Assembly: GCF_049676595.1 (NCBI RefSeq)
Contig: NZ_CP187259.1
Coordinates: forward strand, 868,001-932,000
DNA length: 64,000 bases
Reading direction: 5' to 3'
Source of the DNA: Methanocella_A sp049676595
GTDB taxonomy: Archaea; Halobacteriota; Methanocellia; Methanocellales; Methanocellaceae
Shown: piece after piece, positions 15,881-23,227 of the stretch
Layout of the letters: every line of letters starts with the position of its first letter
Position numbering within the stretch: position 1 is the stretch's first letter
Position numbers and translations under genes: made by a program
Notes under the pieces: generated by a model
Told to the model about the DNA's origin: nothing
Databases searched by the model: none
Seen by the model: the letters and a program-made list of their open reading frames with translations, nothing else

Positions 15881-16840
15881 ATGGCCAAGGATGAGATCCT
15901 GCGACTTCTCAGGGAGAAAGGCGACTACGTTTCCGGGGAGCAGATGGCAGATGCGCTGGGCGTTTCCCGGGCTGCGATCTGGAAGCAGGTCCAAGCGCTC
16001 ATGCGGGACGGGTACGAGATCGAATCTCACCAGAACAGAGGCTACAAGCTTACAGGCATCCCTGACAGGCTCTATCCTTTCGAAGTCCAGTACGGCCTGC
16101 AGAACCAGCTGATCGGGCGTAAAGTCGTCCATTTTAACGTAACGGGCTCCACCAACATCGTGGCCAGGCAGATGGCGGAGAGGGGGATCGACGAGGGCAC
16201 GGTCGTCATCGCGGAAACCCAGAACAGGGGTAAAGGCCGGCTGGGCAGAAAGTGGGTCACCCGGCAGGGAGGCATCTGGATGTCCGTCGTGCTCAAGCCC
16301 GGGATTGACCCCATGCACGCGGCAAGCATCACATTGATGGCCGCAGTGTCGGTGACCAAGGCGCTCCGGGAACTGGGCCTGGAAGCCGTGATCAAGTGGC
16401 CTAACGACGTGCTGGTCAACGGCAAGAAGATCTGCGGCATCCTGACCGAGATGAGCGCCGAGACCGACGTGGTCAACTTCGTCATACTGGGGATGGGCAT
16501 CAATGTCAACAACGATGTCCCTCTCGACACCGCAACCACCGTCAGATCAGAGCTGGGCCGCAAGGTCGACCGGCTGAAACTGGCTCAGAGCATCCTCGAA
16601 GAGCTCGAGGAAGACTATATCACTCTACGGGACGAGGGCTTTACCCCGATCCTCTGGAACTGGCGCAGGTACTCCGACACCCTGGGCAGGCCGGTGGAAG
16701 TCACCTACCAGGGGGAGACTATCCGGGGCATCGCGCAGGACGTGGACGACGCAGGCTCCCTCCTCGTGAAGCTGCCCGACGGGAACGTGCGCAAGATCGT
16801 CTCCGGGGACTGCAATCATCTTCGGAGCCTGAAACAGTAA
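15881..16840 (+). CDS. birA: Biotin-[acetyl-CoA-carboxylase] ligase / biotin operon repressor
   Basis: Bifunctional BirA of 319 residues, the length of group II ligases. Residues 1-60 are a winged helix-turn-helix (VSGEQMADALGVSRAAIWKQ). The catalytic core has the biotinyl-AMP loop KGRLGRKW (about 118-125), WPNDVLVNGKKICGIL (about 168) and a C-terminal SH3-like domain. It makes biotinyl-AMP and transfers biotin to carboxylase carrier lysines; the DNA-binding domain implies repression when biotin is ample. A matching operator lies upstream of bioY at 19371-19402, 2.5 kb downstream. Start at 15881 is supported by the family N-terminus and the TATA box 30 nt before. Confidence 0.96.
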   Translation: MAKDEILRLLREKGDYVSGEQMADALGVSRAAIWKQVQALMRDGYEIESHQNRGYKLTGIPDRLYPFEVQYGLQNQLIGRKVVHFNVTGSTNIVARQMAERGIDEGTVVIAETQNRGKGRLGRKWVTRQGGIWMSVVLKPGIDPMHAASITLMAAVSVTKALRELGLEAVIKWPNDVLVNGKKICGILTEMSAETDVVNFVILGMGINVNNDVPLDTATTVRSELGRKVDRLKLAQSILEELEEDYITLRDEGFTPILWNWRRYSDTLGRPVEVTYQGETIRGIAQDVDDAGSLLVKLPDGNVRKIVSGDCNHLRSLKQ

Positions 16841-16871
16841 AACTATAACTTTTCTACCTTTATTATCTTCT

Positions 16872-16960
16872 CAATACGATCGCTGCGCTGTGCTTTAGCT
16901 GATTGCACGGGCTTTCTGAGATAGCAATACGATCGCTGCGCTGTGCCAGGATCACAGATT
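16872..16960 (+). repeat. B-type repeat, left arm (two tandem copies of the core)
   Basis: CAATACGATCGCTGCGCTGTGC occurs at 16872-16893 and again at 16925-16946; the second copy continues into CAGGATCACAGATT. The same two-copy layout occurs at 32689-32780. Its inverted partner is at about 17783-17840. Confidence 0.85.
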
Positions 16961-16997
16961 GATTCGGTCATGAAAGCTGGGTTTTCAAGTAGCGGAA

Positions 16998-17277
16998 ATG
17001 AAAAATTGGGGGTCGGGGGGTTCCCGGGAGGCCGGGGAGAGTTTTCAAGCTGGGAGGTTTGAGAGGTTAAGAGTTTAGAGAGGGGATAGGGAGTTTGGAA
17101 AGGTTTGAGAGGATTACCATAATGGGTTAATCCTCTTTTGCCTCCGGGTACTCTACCACCTTCTCTCAGACCTCCCGACCTCCCGGACCTCCCAGTTTGA
17201 AAGTCCTCCCGTACTCCCGGTGACTCCCCGACCTCCCCGCAGACCTCTCAACACCTCTCCGACCCCAAAATTTTCAT
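16998..17277 (+). repeat. A-type palindromic element, copy A1
   Basis: About 280 bp. Its ends match as inverted repeats (ATGAAAAATTGGGGGTCGG at left; CCGACCCCAAAATTTTCAT at right, 17 of 19 paired). The left half is purine-rich GGGAGGT/GAGAGG tracts and the right half their pyrimidine-rich complement. The centre holds GAGAGGATTACC...GGTTAATCCTCTT. No ORF. Related copies: 25142-25422 (inverted), 30097-30383, 39377-39854. Confidence 0.85.
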
Positions 17278-17355
17278 GGAATCCAGATTTGACAGATTGC
17301 CAGTATCCCCGTGCGTAGTCAAATAGTGCTTGCTCTGATATAGGTCAATAAAGTG

Positions 17356-17472
17356 AAACCGCCTAACCGCCAGGCATAGTCAGTTTTCAAAAACGCCAAA
17401 CCGCCAAAACGCCAACCCGCCAAGCATAACCAGTCACCAAAAACGCCAAAACGCCAACCCGCCAAAACGCCA
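17356..17472 (+). repeat. C-type array, left arm (8-bp units)
   Basis: Runs of the units AAAACGCC, AACCCGCC and AAACCGCC, interrupted by two similar 17-bp spacers (GGCATAGTCAGTTTTC and AGCATAACCAGTCACC). The right arm at 17603-17638 carries the complement as GGCGATTT units. Confidence 0.85.
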
Positions 17473-17496
17473 TACATTATTAATTGAATTATGTAG

Positions 17497-17587
17497 GGAG
17501 TGTCTCTAATTTGCTGTAAATTCTATATCGATAGCCTTGAAGCACAGGGGTCGATCCAGAATTTACAGAAAACTATGGACACTCTCC
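17497..17587. repeat. MITE-like hairpin with about 28-bp inverted ends inside the C element
   Basis: The left end starts GGAGTGTCTCTAATTTGCTG (17497) and the right end, reversed, starts GGAGAGTGTCCATAG (17587); both end inward in CTGTAAATTCT/AGAATTTACAG. The centre (17525-17557) is not repeated. The layout is that of insertion-sequence ends brought together without a transposase gene. Confidence 0.7.
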
Positions 17588-17602
17588 ATATGTAGTATCC
17601 AG

Positions 17603-17638
17603 TGGCGATTTGGCGATTTGGCGATTTGGCGTTTTTGG
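17603..17638 (+). repeat. C-type array, right arm
   Basis: Three and a half GGCGATTT units ending GGCGTTTTTGG. It is complementary to the AAAACGCC-type array at 17356-17472, so the two arms can pair around the hairpin at 17497-17587. Confidence 0.85.
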
Positions 17639-17769
17639 AGTTCCAGCTTATCCAGTGGAATTTCCCTCAATAATAAACCTGCACAAAGGATTAGAGAGGA
17701 AACATGAGGATACTGGATGCCACAGATTTCTTTTAAAATAGGGAGTACAGCGAACCATTTCCTTTTTTG

Positions 17770-17870
17770 TTATCGATTAGCATCTGTGCAATCAGTCGAA
17801 TCTGTCGTAATCTGTGATCCTGGCACAGCGCAGCGTTCGTCTACGTTCACAGGCTCGTAAGCAACCTCCT
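17770..17870 (+). repeat. B-type repeat, right arm
   Basis: The segment from TATCGATTAGCATCTGTGCA to GGCACAGCGCAGCGTTCG (about 17774-17839) nearly repeats 32849-32914, where it is the right arm of a complete B element. Here its left arm (16925-16960) lies 0.8 kb away, separated by the A1 and C elements. Confidence 0.8.
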
Positions 17871-18026
17871 GCGGGTATCTGAAAATTCTGTAGTAGGCAC
17901 AGCCCAGCGTTAGTCCACGTTCAAGAGCACACGGGCAATCTTTTGCGTGTACCCGGAATGGTGGCCAGCGCAGCGTTCATCTCCGGCTGCGCAACCTTTA
18001 TTACCCCGACAGCAGACGTTAAGCCA

Positions 18027-19346
18027 GTGGTTGCCTTGTGGTGGAAGAAACTTGCTCTGGTGCTGGTTTTAGGTACTCTGTTGTTAACTCCGGCGATGGC
18101 CGCTGTCACCGATGCGCCTCCGTCCGCAGTTTTTCCGGGGGATGAATGCGGTTTCGTGATCAAAAGCGACGGCTCCCTCTGGGCGTGGGGAAACAATAAC
18201 AACGGCCAGCTGGGAGACGGTACGTACATCGATCGGTTTGTCCCGGTCCTCGTCAAGAATTACGCGGATGACTTCGGCGGCAACCTGACCGGCGTCTCGA
18301 CTATCGACAGCGGCCTCGGCTATACTGTCATCCTCAAAAAGGACGGCACAGTATGGGCATCGGGTAATAACGATGCCGTCCAGCTGGGCAAGCGTAACCG
18401 GGCTGACCCTGCGGTGTTTTCCCAGGTTCCCAACGTAACTAACGTAGCCTATGTCGACGCAGGCGAAGGGCATGTGCTGGTGCTTAAAGGCGATGGCACA
18501 GTCTGGAGCTGGGGTGACAACAGCTACGGGCAGCTGGGCAACGGCAGTAAGGCCTTGACAGCCGAGCCTGCCGTGGTCACGGGCATCCAGGGCATCCGGT
18601 CAGTAGCTGCCGGTGGCAGGCATTCAGTCGCCACTTACGGCATGGAAGTTTACGCCTGGGGTGACAACATCTTCGGCCAGCTGGGCGACGGTACCCGGGT
18701 TAGCAGCAACAAGCCTGTGAAGGTCAAGATTAACGGGGTAACCGAGGTCGCAGCGGGAGAATACCATACTCTGGCGCTGATGGAAGATGGCACAGTGTGG
18801 GCCTGGGGCGGCAACGACTACGGCCAGCTGGGCGACAGCATCGCTAACAACAGTATAGTTCCGGTAAAATCCGGCCCCCTGAAGAACGTCAAAGCCATTG
18901 CGGCCAGCGATCGCTACTCGCTCGCGCTCAAGTACGACGGGACCGTATGGGTATGGGGCTACAATGGCAACGGTGTCATTGGCAACGGAAAGACGGACAC
19001 CGCGAGGCATCCGGAACCTACGCAGGTGGCAGGGCTGTATGACATCAAGAAGATCTATGCCACTCCGACGGGCTGCATGGCCATAGATGTCTACGGCAAC
19101 GTCTGGGTCTGGGGCCAGAACCAGTACGGCCAGCTGGGCGACGGTACGAGGACAGATCGGTACACGCCAGAGCCATGGTTCCCTTCGCTGGCACCCTGGT
19201 GGAGCCCCGCTACGCCCACTCCTGTGCCTGCAACTCCTACTCCGACGGCTACACCGACGCCCACGCCTACGCCGGCTCCGACCCCGGGCTTTGCGCTGGT
19301 CTTAGCAGCCCTCCTGGGAGCTTACCTGCTCGCAGGAAGAAGATGA
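18027..19346 (+). CDS. RCC1-repeat beta-propeller surface protein with PGF-CTERM tail
   Basis: About 439 residues from a GTG at 18027 that gives VVALWWKKLALVLVLG, a clean signal peptide; the open frame extends upstream to a TTG at 17943 and an ATG at 17958, but those lie in repeat DNA before the TATA-like CTTTATTA. Seven RCC1 blades follow (GTVWSWGDNSYGQLGNG type). A Thr-Pro linker ends in PTPGFALVLAALLGAYLLAG-RR, a textbook PGF-CTERM signal for archaeosortase-dependent lipid anchoring. Unlike the two copies at 1.3-4.2 kb it has host-like GC-rich codons. It probably sits on the S-layer surface; ligand unknown. Confidence 0.82.
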   Translation: MVALWWKKLALVLVLGTLLLTPAMAAVTDAPPSAVFPGDECGFVIKSDGSLWAWGNNNNGQLGDGTYIDRFVPVLVKNYADDFGGNLTGVSTIDSGLGYTVILKKDGTVWASGNNDAVQLGKRNRADPAVFSQVPNVTNVAYVDAGEGHVLVLKGDGTVWSWGDNSYGQLGNGSKALTAEPAVVTGIQGIRSVAAGGRHSVATYGMEVYAWGDNIFGQLGDGTRVSSNKPVKVKINGVTEVAAGEYHTLALMEDGTVWAWGGNDYGQLGDSIANNSIVPVKSGPLKNVKAIAASDRYSLALKYDGTVWVWGYNGNGVIGNGKTDTARHPEPTQVAGLYDIKKIYATPTGCMAIDVYGNVWVWGQNQYGQLGDGTRTDRYTPEPWFPSLAPWWSPATPTPVPATPTPTATPTPTPTPAPTPGFALVLAALLGAYLLAGRR

Positions 19347-19357
19347 TCATGGCCGGT

Positions 19358-19370
19358 AATCTTTAAATAT
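19358..19370 (+). promoter_or_regulatory. TATA box of the biotin transporter operon
   Basis: TCTTTAAATATT lies about 40 nt upstream of the bioY ATG and directly abuts the BirA-type operator, so bound repressor would block the preinitiation complex or the start site. Confidence 0.65.
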
Positions 19371-19402
19371 TTGTAAACCATTAATTTTTTTGAGGTTTAC
19401 AA
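19371..19402 (+). promoter_or_regulatory. BirA operator upstream of bioY
   Basis: TTGTAAACC (19371-19379), a 14-bp spacer and GGTTTACAA (19394-19402) form a perfect 9-bp inverted repeat identical to the classical bacterial biotin operator consensus. It overlaps the probable transcription start and the GAGGT ribosome-binding site. The BirA encoded at 15881 has the winged-helix domain needed to bind it. Confidence 0.92.
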
Positions 19403-19406
19403 TCAT

Positions 19407-19934
19407 ATGCCGGAGAAGCAGGGTTACTCTGTTAAAAAGATGGTCTACGCGGCGCTCTTCGCCGCCCTGACCGGGGTGGGCAGCTGGATTGCCATACCCC
19501 TGCCCTACGTGTCGGTGACCTTGCAGACATTGTTCACCATCCTTTCCGGAGCTGTTCTGGGCCCGTACTTCGGCGCCCTGTCCATGATCGTCTACGTTTT
19601 GCTGGGGCTGATCGGCCTGCCGGTCTTCTCCCGGGGCCAGTCCGGCCTGGGCGTGCTCTTCGGGCCGAGCGGGGGATACCTGATCGGGTTCGTTCTCGCA
19701 GCCATAGCCATCGGTTTGATAGTTAAGATGAAGGAAAAGCCCGGCTACTGGTGGTATTGCCTTGCTTTGGCGATCGGTATAGTCATCATAGACCTTTTTG
19801 GGGTAGCTCAGCTGGCTATCATCACAGGCTTACCGCTCGATAAAGCCGTTCTTGTCGGGGCTCTCGTGTTCGTGCCGACAGACATCCTGAAGGTACTGAT
19901 CGGCGCATACATCGCCAAAAAGATACAGTTGTAG
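19407..19934 (+). CDS. bioY: Biotin ECF transporter substrate-binding subunit
   Basis: A 175-residue integral membrane S component. It has about six hydrophobic helices and the BioY signatures LPYVSVTLQTLFTILSGAVLGPYFG (residues about 31-55, given here in part) and LLGLIGLPVFSRGQSGLG (about 72-90). It binds biotin with high affinity and couples to the ECF module encoded next (ecfA, ecfA', ecfT). The ATG follows GAGGT by about 8 nt, inside the operator region. It is 9 nt from the first ATPase gene, so the four genes form one operon. Confidence 0.96.
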   Translation: MPEKQGYSVKKMVYAALFAALTGVGSWIAIPLPYVSVTLQTLFTILSGAVLGPYFGALSMIVYVLLGLIGLPVFSRGQSGLGVLFGPSGGYLIGFVLAAIAIGLIVKMKEKPGYWWYCLALAIGIVIIDLFGVAQLAIITGLPLDKAVLVGALVFVPTDILKVLIGAYIAKKIQL

Positions 19935-19943
19935 GGACCCGCC

Positions 19944-20729
19944 ATGATCGAGCTCCGGCAGGTTAGTCTCTCGTACGATGGAACTGACGTGTTGAAAGAC
20001 GTTTCCATGGAAATCCGCCCGGGCGAGATAGTCGCCCTCATGGGCCCCAACGCATCCGGCAAGTCGACGCTCGCGAAAGTTCTGGACGGCCTGCTTATTC
20101 CCCGGAGCGGCGAATGCGTCGTCGATGGCGTCAGCACTGAGGACGACCCCGACCATGCAAGGCTCCGGACAGGCCTCGTTTTTCAGGACCCGGACGATCA
20201 GGTAGTCTCTCGGAGAGTTTCCGACGATTTAGCCTTCGGCCCTCTGAACCTCGAAGCGCCTGACGTAGACGCACGGGTTGCGGAAGCTCTAAAAATCGTG
20301 GGCATAGAGCACCTTGCCGGCCGGGACTTCCAGACACTCTCCGGAGGCCAGAAGCAGCTGGTCGCCATAGCCGGAGTTCTGGCCATGCGGCCGGCGTATA
20401 TCGTGCTGGACGAGCCTACAGCCATGCTGGATCAGGTTGGTACCCGGATGGTCATAGAAGCGATCAAAGCTGCGAGAAACGCAGGGAAAGGCATACTGCT
20501 CATCACCCACGATCCGGACATCGCAGCCATTGCCGATCGTACACTCGTGCTGAAGGACGGACAAATAACTCCTCACGATGCAACAATCTCAGACACCGCC
20601 GGCATCGAGCTGCCCCAGGTAGCCAGGTTCTGGAACCGGCTAAAAGAAAAGGGCATCGCTGTAGGCCAGCCGGACTTGAGCTTAGAGGGAACCGTGGAGG
20701 CGCTATGTCGATTAAAGCCGAAGGTGTGA
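19944..20729 (+). CDS. ecfA1: ECF transporter ATP-binding subunit A1
   Basis: A 261-residue CbiO-type ATPase that powers biotin uptake with the second ATPase, EcfT and BioY. Walker A is GPNASGKST (residues 34-42), the Q-loop follows at VFQDPDDQ, the signature is LSGGQKQ and Walker B is YIVLDEPT. The VFQDPDDQ Q-loop is characteristic of ECF ATPases. Its 3' end overlaps the next gene by 25 nt, indicating coupled translation and a fixed heterodimer ratio. Confidence 0.93.
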   Translation: MIELRQVSLSYDGTDVLKDVSMEIRPGEIVALMGPNASGKSTLAKVLDGLLIPRSGECVVDGVSTEDDPDHARLRTGLVFQDPDDQVVSRRVSDDLAFGPLNLEAPDVDARVAEALKIVGIEHLAGRDFQTLSGGQKQLVAIAGVLAMRPAYIVLDEPTAMLDQVGTRMVIEAIKAARNAGKGILLITHDPDIAAIADRTLVLKDGQITPHDATISDTAGIELPQVARFWNRLKEKGIAVGQPDLSLEGTVEALCRLKPKV

Positions 20730-21511
20730 GCCACTATTATCGTGACGCAACAGCCCTCGCTGCGGTCGACCTGGAAATCCGGCAGGGAGAGCTCGTCGTG
20801 CTCTGCGGCAGGAACGGCTCCGGCAAAACCACCCTGCTGAAGTGCCTTGCAGGCTTACAGAAGCCCTCCCGGGGCCACGTATCGATCGACGGCCAGCCTG
20901 CGGCTAAAGCCAGAAGTAAGGTGGGGCTGGCCATCCAGTTCCCTGAGCGAGCCTTGTTCGGCAGGACGATCTACGACGACATCGCCTTCGCACCTAAAAA
21001 CGCAGGCCTGAAGGCCGAAGAGATCGGCGACCGGGTGACCTTTGCCAGAGCAGCCGTAGGCCTCTCCGACAGCCTGCTGGCACAGCCGCACACGTCCCTG
21101 AGCTACGGGCAAAAGCGGCTTGCCGGACTTGCCTCTGTCCTCTCGGGCCGGCCGGCTTACCTGTTCCTCGACGAGCCCACCGCGGGCCTCGACTACCCGG
21201 GAAAGCAGCGAATTATGGGGCTGCTAGAGGGCCTGAACCATGCAGGCGTAACCATCGTCCTCGCCTCCCACGACCCGTCTTTCTTCGCGGACATCTGCAG
21301 CAGGCTTATCGTGATCGAGGCGGGGCGCATCGTTTTCGACGGAGCGCCGGAGAAAGCTGATCTGGCCCAAGCCGGCATCCGGTCAGATATGATCGAGCTC
21401 GCCAGGCAGCTAAAAGCATGCGGCTTCGACGTGCCAGAGACGTTTTCTCCCGAAGAGCTGGCTGACCGGGTCGCCGAGGTGATCAGGCGTGAAAGTGCCG
21501 GCGATTGCTAA
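20705..21511 (+). CDS. ecfA2: ECF transporter ATP-binding subunit A2
   Basis: A 268-residue second ATPase of the biotin ECF module. Walker A is GRNGSGKTT (35-43) and Walker B is YLFLDEPT. The signature reads LSYGQKR instead of LSGGQ, a substitution that, if functional, makes the two nucleotide sites of the heterodimer unequal; asymmetric sites are common in ECF ATPase pairs. It overlaps ecfA1 by 25 nt and ecfT by 23 nt. Confidence 0.92.
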   Translation: MSIKAEGVSHYYRDATALAAVDLEIRQGELVVLCGRNGSGKTTLLKCLAGLQKPSRGHVSIDGQPAAKARSKVGLAIQFPERALFGRTIYDDIAFAPKNAGLKAEEIGDRVTFARAAVGLSDSLLAQPHTSLSYGQKRLAGLASVLSGRPAYLFLDEPTAGLDYPGKQRIMGLLEGLNHAGVTIVLASHDPSFFADICSRLIVIEAGRIVFDGAPEKADLAQAGIRSDMIELARQLKACGFDVPETFSPEELADRVAEVIRRESAGDC

Positions 21512-22091
21512 GCTGATCGGCCTGTCGATCTTCAGCATAAGTATCGTCCTGACGACAGACCTGCGCCTGCTGGCAGGCCTCGGCGCTTTAATCATAGTAC
21601 TTGCTGTCATCCTGGGTGCATGGCCTGGCAGGCTGCTCAGGATGCTCGTGCCCGCCATGCCGTTTCTCGTTATCATAGCGCTCTTCCAGTGGCTCATCTC
21701 GGGCATTGATATCGCCTTGCTGTCCTTCGGGCGGATGCTGCTGCTCTACGTGGCCGGCTCGATCGTGACCCTCACCACGACAGAGGCTGAGTTCATTAAA
21801 GCCGTACAAATGTTACTGTGGCCAGTCGACAGACTGACCGGGACCAGAGTGGGCAGGGATATTGCGACCATGATGATGCTGGCCATAGCCTTTCTGCCCA
21901 TCATCAAAGAAGAGCACGACGCCATCCGGCTGGCCCAGGAAGCCCGGGGCGTCAGCTTCGACGGGCCGATACGGTACCTGAAAGGAGAGATCTATACCAT
22001 CATACCGCTGGTCAACGCTGTCTCTGCACGGGCGGACCGGATAGCGCTGGCCATGGAAGCGCGGTGCTATGGCATCAATATTAAACGCTGA
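21489..22091 (+). CDS. ecfT: ECF transporter transmembrane coupling subunit
   Basis: A 200-residue CbiQ/EcfT-family membrane protein with five to six helices. The coupling-helix motifs that contact the two ATPases are visible as AQEARGVSF (about 154-162) and AMEARCYG (about 191-198), matching the family's two short Ala-Arg-Gly-type motifs. It starts at a GTG inside ecfA2 and ends in an 11-bp convergent overlap with the DUF72 gene. It completes a self-contained biotin uptake system with BioY. Confidence 0.93.
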   Translation: MKVPAIAKLIGLSIFSISIVLTTDLRLLAGLGALIIVLAVILGAWPGRLLRMLVPAMPFLVIIALFQWLISGIDIALLSFGRMLLLYVAGSIVTLTTTEAEFIKAVQMLLWPVDRLTGTRVGRDIATMMMLAIAFLPIIKEEHDAIRLAQEARGVSFDGPIRYLKGEIYTIIPLVNAVSARADRIALAMEARCYGINIKR

Positions 22092-22839
22092 TCGCCGTCA
22101 TCCTTTTCTTAAATGCGATCGCATCCTGGCCCATGGACATGTTGTTGAACATGACGTAGACTTCCTTAGCATCGGAGTAGCCCGCCAGCATGCCGGACAG
22201 CTTTTGCAAATCCTGGTCCGTGTACCTGTACCTGAAGTTGGCGTCGCCGGGGCCGATGCCGTTGAGCCTAAAGTATGCGATGTCAGTTTTCCTCGCCGGC
22301 TTATTCCTGAAGGGATCGACGACGTGGATCAGGTTCAGGTCGTTGCACATTCCTCTTATCGTCTCGTTGTCCCACCGCCCCCGGGGCTCCCACGCCACAG
22401 CGCACGGCCTCTTCACTTTCGAGAAAAACGAGCGGACGTTCTGGATGTGCTCCCGGGTGGAGTCGAACTTCGGCGGAGTCTGTACTACCAGAATTTTACA
22501 GTCCAGTATCTTGCAGATCTCGGCGGTCTCCGCCCACGCTTTCAGGTTCTCCTCCGTGGGCTGCAATAAGCCGATGTGCTCCGGGTTACCCTCGGGCAGT
22601 TTACCCTGCCTCCAGGTCGGGCTGGTCGACGGATGGGTGATCGCCTGCCAGGCTTTCATAGTGAACTCGAAACCTGGTGGCGCCTCTTCTTTCCAGTGCC
22701 GGGCAGTCTCAGGCTTGGGTAGCTTGCTAAAAGTATCCTGCAGCTCGACCACCCCGAACTCGGAGAAATACGCCTCGTGGCCGCCTTTCAAGCCCCAGCC
22801 GCAGGTGCCTATCTTGAGCTGCATATTAAATCCCTTCAA
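22081..22839 (-). CDS. DUF72 family protein (TIM-barrel fold)
   Basis: A 252-residue DUF72 protein beginning MQLKIGTCGWG (the ATG at about 22824; the frame also allows MKGFNMQ from 22839). The family markers are GTCGWGLKGG at the start, ELQDTFSKLP with the conserved strand, the middle PPKF and EPRGRW. DUF72 proteins have a TIM-barrel fold related to sugar-phosphate isomerase/endonuclease-like folds; their activity is not established. A minus-strand TATA-like TTTTATACA at about 22859-22867 lies just upstream, favouring a short leader. Confidence 0.88.
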   Translation of the reverse strand: MKGFNMQLKIGTCGWGLKGGHEAYFSEFGVVELQDTFSKLPKPETARHWKEEAPPGFEFTMKAWQAITHPSTSPTWRQGKLPEGNPEHIGLLQPTEENLKAWAETAEICKILDCKILVVQTPPKFDSTREHIQNVRSFFSKVKRPCAVAWEPRGRWDNETIRGMCNDLNLIHVVDPFRNKPARKTDIAYFRLNGIGPGDANFRYRYTDQDLQKLSGMLAGYSDAKEVYVMFNNMSMGQDAIAFKKRMTAISV

Positions 22840-23227
22840 TAATGATCTGGGAGAGGTTGTATAAAAGATTGCATCGAAAAGTACGGCCTGTAAGAAATTA
22901 TTTTGTCTCGGTCTCGGGAGGCTTCGGCCTTAAATCGCCAAGTTGCAAAGGCGTAAAGTATAGTTATACATGCAACTTTTTCCGACAGATGCCGGATCGG
23001 TTAACACTACGTACACGACGGCCACGACGTACACAACGTTTTCTTAAAGTGACTGGCTATCCAACTATATTCGGTTAACGTTGTGTCCGTCGTGTACGTA
23101 GTGTCCGTCGTGTACGTAGTGTCCGTCGTGTTAACCATCCCGGCATATCCAAAAAGTTCCAGAAATAACTATTTAGGGGAAAATTTTGCCTTTTACATTA
23201 TACCAACTAATTATCTGCTGAATCGTT
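22840..23227. other. Gene-free region with a 9-bp-unit palindrome
   Basis: This 388-bp gap between the DUF72 start and the recQ 3' end contains the DUF72 promoter (22859-22867) and the D2 inverted array (22999-23136). The rest is AT-rich without ORFs or recognisable RNA. Confidence 0.7.
22999..23136. repeat. D-type palindrome of 9-bp units, copy D2
   Basis: The left arm (22999-23040) reads GGTTAACACTACGTACACG and on to AACGTT; the right arm (23077-23136) reads AACGTTGTG, then alternating GTCCGTCGT and GTACGTAGT units, ending GTTAACC. The right arm has five 9-bp units and the left fewer, so the arms differ in unit number. Spacer 36 bp. It can fold as a long hairpin. Confidence 0.9.

Larger units (their letters stand above)
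16841..18026. other. 1.2-kb gene-free region filled with nested inverted repeats
   Basis: Between birA and the RCC1 gene no credible ORF exists. From outside to inside: B-type arms (16872-16960 and about 17770-17840), an A-type palindrome (16998-17277), C-type 8-bp arrays (17356-17472 and 17603-17638), and an inner hairpin (17497-17587). Further degraded copies of the B core occur at about 17897-17915 and 17960-17975. The region ends in the promoter of the RCC1 gene (CTTTATTA, about 17995-18002). Confidence 0.8.

Noticed and set aside
15684..16112. 142-codon plus-strand ORF across the birA promoter
   Set aside because: Overlaps birA in another frame and contains the TATA region; no coding signature.
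17356..17640. CRISPR array
   Set aside because: Units are 8 bp, tandem and without unique spacers; no cas gene in the window.
17943..18026. Upstream start of the RCC1 gene (TTG 17943 or ATG 17958)
   Set aside because: These codons are B-type repeat and promoter sequence; a signal peptide appears only from about 18027.
22999..23136. CRISPR array or replication origin with iteron repeats
   Set aside because: Units of 9 bp lie in inverted arms without spacers, and no origin-binding or replication initiator gene is close.
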